Shown piece after piece: positions 5,676-7,406 of a stretch of DNA of 7,406 nt. The notes beneath the pieces were generated by a model that did no database searches, was not told where the DNA came from, and saw nothing but the letters and a program-made list of their open reading frames with translations. Source of the stretch: an uncultured Methylobacter sp. (GTDB taxonomy: Bacteria > Pseudomonadota > Gammaproteobacteria > Methylococcales > Methylomonadaceae); assembly GCA_903831545.1 (NCBI GenBank), contig CAIKYI010000674.1, forward strand, positions 1 to 7,406, given 5' to 3'. The number at the start of each line of letters is the position of its first letter. The first letter of the stretch is position 1. The translations under genes were made by a program, and so were the position numbers.

Positions 5676-7271
5676 ATGTTAAGAATCACCGAACTTAAAC
5701 TCCCCCTCGATCACTCTGAAAACCTGAAAGATGCCCTGCTTGCGCGACTTGATATCAGTGCCGAACAGCTTATTGGTTATAAAATTTTCCGGCAGGGTTT
5801 TGATGCCCGAAAACGCAATGCGGTTTTACTTGTTTACACGGTCGATGTTGAAACGACTAACGAACAAAACATTATCAAGCGATTGGCAGATGACCCACAC
5901 ATTTCTTTAACGCCAAGTTGTGCCTATCATTTTGTAACTCAGGCACCAAAAGCATTGGTACAGCGTCCAGTTGTTATCGGTACTGGCCCTTGCGGCTTGT
6001 TTGCCGGCTTGATTTTGGCGCAAATGGGCTATAGGCCCATTATTTTGGAACGCGGCAAAGAAGTGCGGGAGCGCACCAAAGATACTTTCGGGCTTTGGCG
6101 CAAAGGTGTTTTTAATCCTGAGTCCAATGTGCAGTTTGGCGAAGGCGGTGCCGGCACTTTTTCGGATGGCAAACTTTATACCCAGATTAAAGATCCCCAT
6201 CATTATGGCCGTAAAGTGCTGACGGAATTTGTTAAAGCCGGTGCGCCGGATGAAATTCTTTATGTCGGTAAGCCTCATATCGGTACTTTCAGACTGGTTA
6301 CCGTAGTCGAAAATATTCGAGCGACCATCGAGTCATTAGGCGGCGAAATCCGTTTTCAAAGCCGGGTTGACGACATCCTGCTTGATAACGGACAGGTGCG
6401 CGGCGTGGTGATTAACGGCGGCGAAACCGTTTCTTGCGAGCATTTGGTGTTGGCAGTCGGTCACAGTGCCCGCGATACCTTTAAAATGCTCTATGACCGT
6501 GGCGTTTATATTGAAGCCAAACCTTTTTCAATCGGTTTTCGCATTGAGCATCCGCAATCGATGATCGATAAGTGTCGTTGGGGAAGCCAGGCTGGACATC
6601 CCTTATTGGGCGCAGCCGATTACAAGTTGGTGCATCACTGCAAAAACGGCCGCTCTGTATACAGTTTTTGCATGTGTCCCGGCGGCACGGTGGTCGCCGC
6701 AACTTCCGAAGCAGGACATGTGGTGACTAATGGCATGAGCCAATATTCCAGAAACGAGCGTAACGCCAATAGCGGAATCGTGGTTGGCATTACGCCTGAC
6801 GATTACCCCGGTCATCCCTTGGCGGGCATTGATTTTCAACGCAACCTGGAAGCGCGTGCCTTCAAACTGGGTGGAGAAACTTATGAAGCGCCGGGGCAAC
6901 TGGTAGGCGATTTTATTGCCAATCGACCATCTACGATTTTGGGTACGGTGCAGCCTTCTTATACTCCGGGCGTCCATTTGGGTGATTTGAGTTCGGCCTT
7001 GCCGGAGTATGCAATTACTGCGATTCGCGAAGCGCTGCCTGCGTTTGATAAAAAGATAAAAGGCTTTGCGATGGACGATGCGGTATTAACCGGTGTCGAA
7101 ACACGCACCTCATCGCCAATTCGTATCAAGCGAAACGAAAAATTTCAAAGCTTGAACGTCAAAGGATTGTATCCGGCCGGTGAGGGTGCTGGTTATGCAG
7201 GCGGAATTTTGTCTGCGGCTGTCGATGGCATCAAAGTTGCCGAGGCTTTGGCTTTGGCGATGAGTCAATAA
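5676..7271 (+). CDS. Uncharacterised FAD-dependent dehydrogenase (COG2509 type)
   Basis: 531 residues, full length for this family, whose members resemble a structurally solved Vibrio FAD-binding protein. Residues 1-90 form a separate N-terminal domain (MLRITELKLPL, then GYKIFRQGFDARKR). The FAD-binding Rossmann fold starts at VVIGTGPCG (99-107), with the GxGxxG glycines at 102, 104 and 107 and the ribose-binding Glu125 in IILERG. GEGGAGTFSDGKL (155-167) and FCMCPGG (331-337) are family signatures. The C-terminal FAD contact is GLYPAGEGAGYAGGILSAA (497-515). The substrate and reaction are unknown; oxidoreductase activity is inferred from the fold. No signal peptide or membrane helix is seen, so it is cytoplasmic. 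A GGA lies about 10 bases before the ATG, a weak ribosome binding site. It is divergent from the DUF2905 gene and nothing follows it within the window. Confidence 0.9.
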   Translation: MLRITELKLPLDHSENLKDALLARLDISAEQLIGYKIFRQGFDARKRNAVLLVYTVDVETTNEQNIIKRLADDPHISLTPSCAYHFVTQAPKALVQRPVVIGTGPCGLFAGLILAQMGYRPIILERGKEVRERTKDTFGLWRKGVFNPESNVQFGEGGAGTFSDGKLYTQIKDPHHYGRKVLTEFVKAGAPDEILYVGKPHIGTFRLVTVVENIRATIESLGGEIRFQSRVDDILLDNGQVRGVVINGGETVSCEHLVLAVGHSARDTFKMLYDRGVYIEAKPFSIGFRIEHPQSMIDKCRWGSQAGHPLLGAADYKLVHHCKNGRSVYSFCMCPGGTVVAATSEAGHVVTNGMSQYSRNERNANSGIVVGITPDDYPGHPLAGIDFQRNLEARAFKLGGETYEAPGQLVGDFIANRPSTILGTVQPSYTPGVHLGDLSSALPEYAITAIREALPAFDKKIKGFAMDDAVLTGVETRTSSPIRIKRNEKFQSLNVKGLYPAGEGAGYAGGILSAAVDGIKVAEALALAMSQ

Positions 7272-7349
7272 CATTAACTAAAAAACAGTTATCAGACAGC
7301 TATCATCTGGTGACACCCTATAAAACTATATTATCTTGTTAACGTTTTA

Positions 7350-7381
7350 ATTACTGGCCTTTAAATCTAAAAGCCAGTAAT
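7350..7381 (+). terminator. Hairpin downstream of the FAD-dependent dehydrogenase gene
   Basis: ATTACTGGC at 7350-7358 pairs exactly with GCCAGTAAT at 7373-7381 (9 bp, 14-base loop). It is followed by AAATCCC rather than a T-run, so intrinsic termination would be weak on the plus strand. The minus-strand side (TTAAAACGTT) is slightly more T-rich. It lies about 80 bases past the stop codon. Confidence 0.4.
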
Positions 7382-7406
7382 AAATCCCAAGCAAATCTGG
7401 CATTAA

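Noticed and set aside
5907..6977. Antisense frames within the FAD-dependent dehydrogenase gene
   Set aside because: Shadows of the intact 531-residue flavoprotein.
7285..7306. Two tandem 11-base units (ACAGTTATCAG / ACAGCTATCAT)
   Set aside because: Only two imperfect copies, in AT-rich DNA; likely chance.

Overview
The window looks like ordinary chromosomal DNA from a gammaproteobacterium. The strongest clue is a DEAD-box helicase that matches the remembered E. coli SrmB in length, motif order and the distinctive C-terminal NIGKRR tail. A CheY-like receiver, a DUF2905 protein, a rhomboid protease and a COG2509-type FAD protein fit the same setting. The moderately AT-rich intergenic DNA and the style of the PAS protein would suit a methanotroph-type (Methylococcales) genome, but that is inference. 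No mobile element, CRISPR array, rRNA or tRNA was seen.

Layout: bases 1-1424 (minus) hold the first 474 residues of a multi-domain sensor: a helical N-terminus, two PAS domains and a LOV-type flavin photosensor domain. Its output domain lies beyond the left edge. Bases 1425-2026 are mostly non-coding but contain an unlisted 27-codon membrane mini-gene with an excellent ribosome binding site (1561-1644, minus), a hairpin, a cluster of CCTTAGG elements and a strong terminator (1972-2007). Two minus-strand membrane-protein genes follow: a 108-residue orphan protein (2027-2353) and a rhomboid intramembrane protease (2471-3172, start corrected from 3238). The rhomboid is divergent from srmB (3340-4674, plus). 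srmB converges on a lone CheY-like receiver (4742-5131, minus), and both share a perfect 19-bp hairpin terminator. A DUF2905 gene (5337-5552, minus, GTG start) is divergent from a 531-residue FAD-dependent dehydrogenase-like gene (5676-7271, plus). The last 135 bases hold only a hairpin.

The genes look like mostly single-gene transcription units: ribosome assembly (srmB), membrane proteolysis (rhomboid), light or redox sensing (PAS-LOV protein), phosphorelay output (CheY-like) and an uncharacterised flavoprotein. The observation most worth following is the LOV domain. It keeps the photoactive cysteine (Cys398) and the flavin-binding asparagines, but has cysteine (Cys461) where almost all LOV domains have the signalling glutamine.
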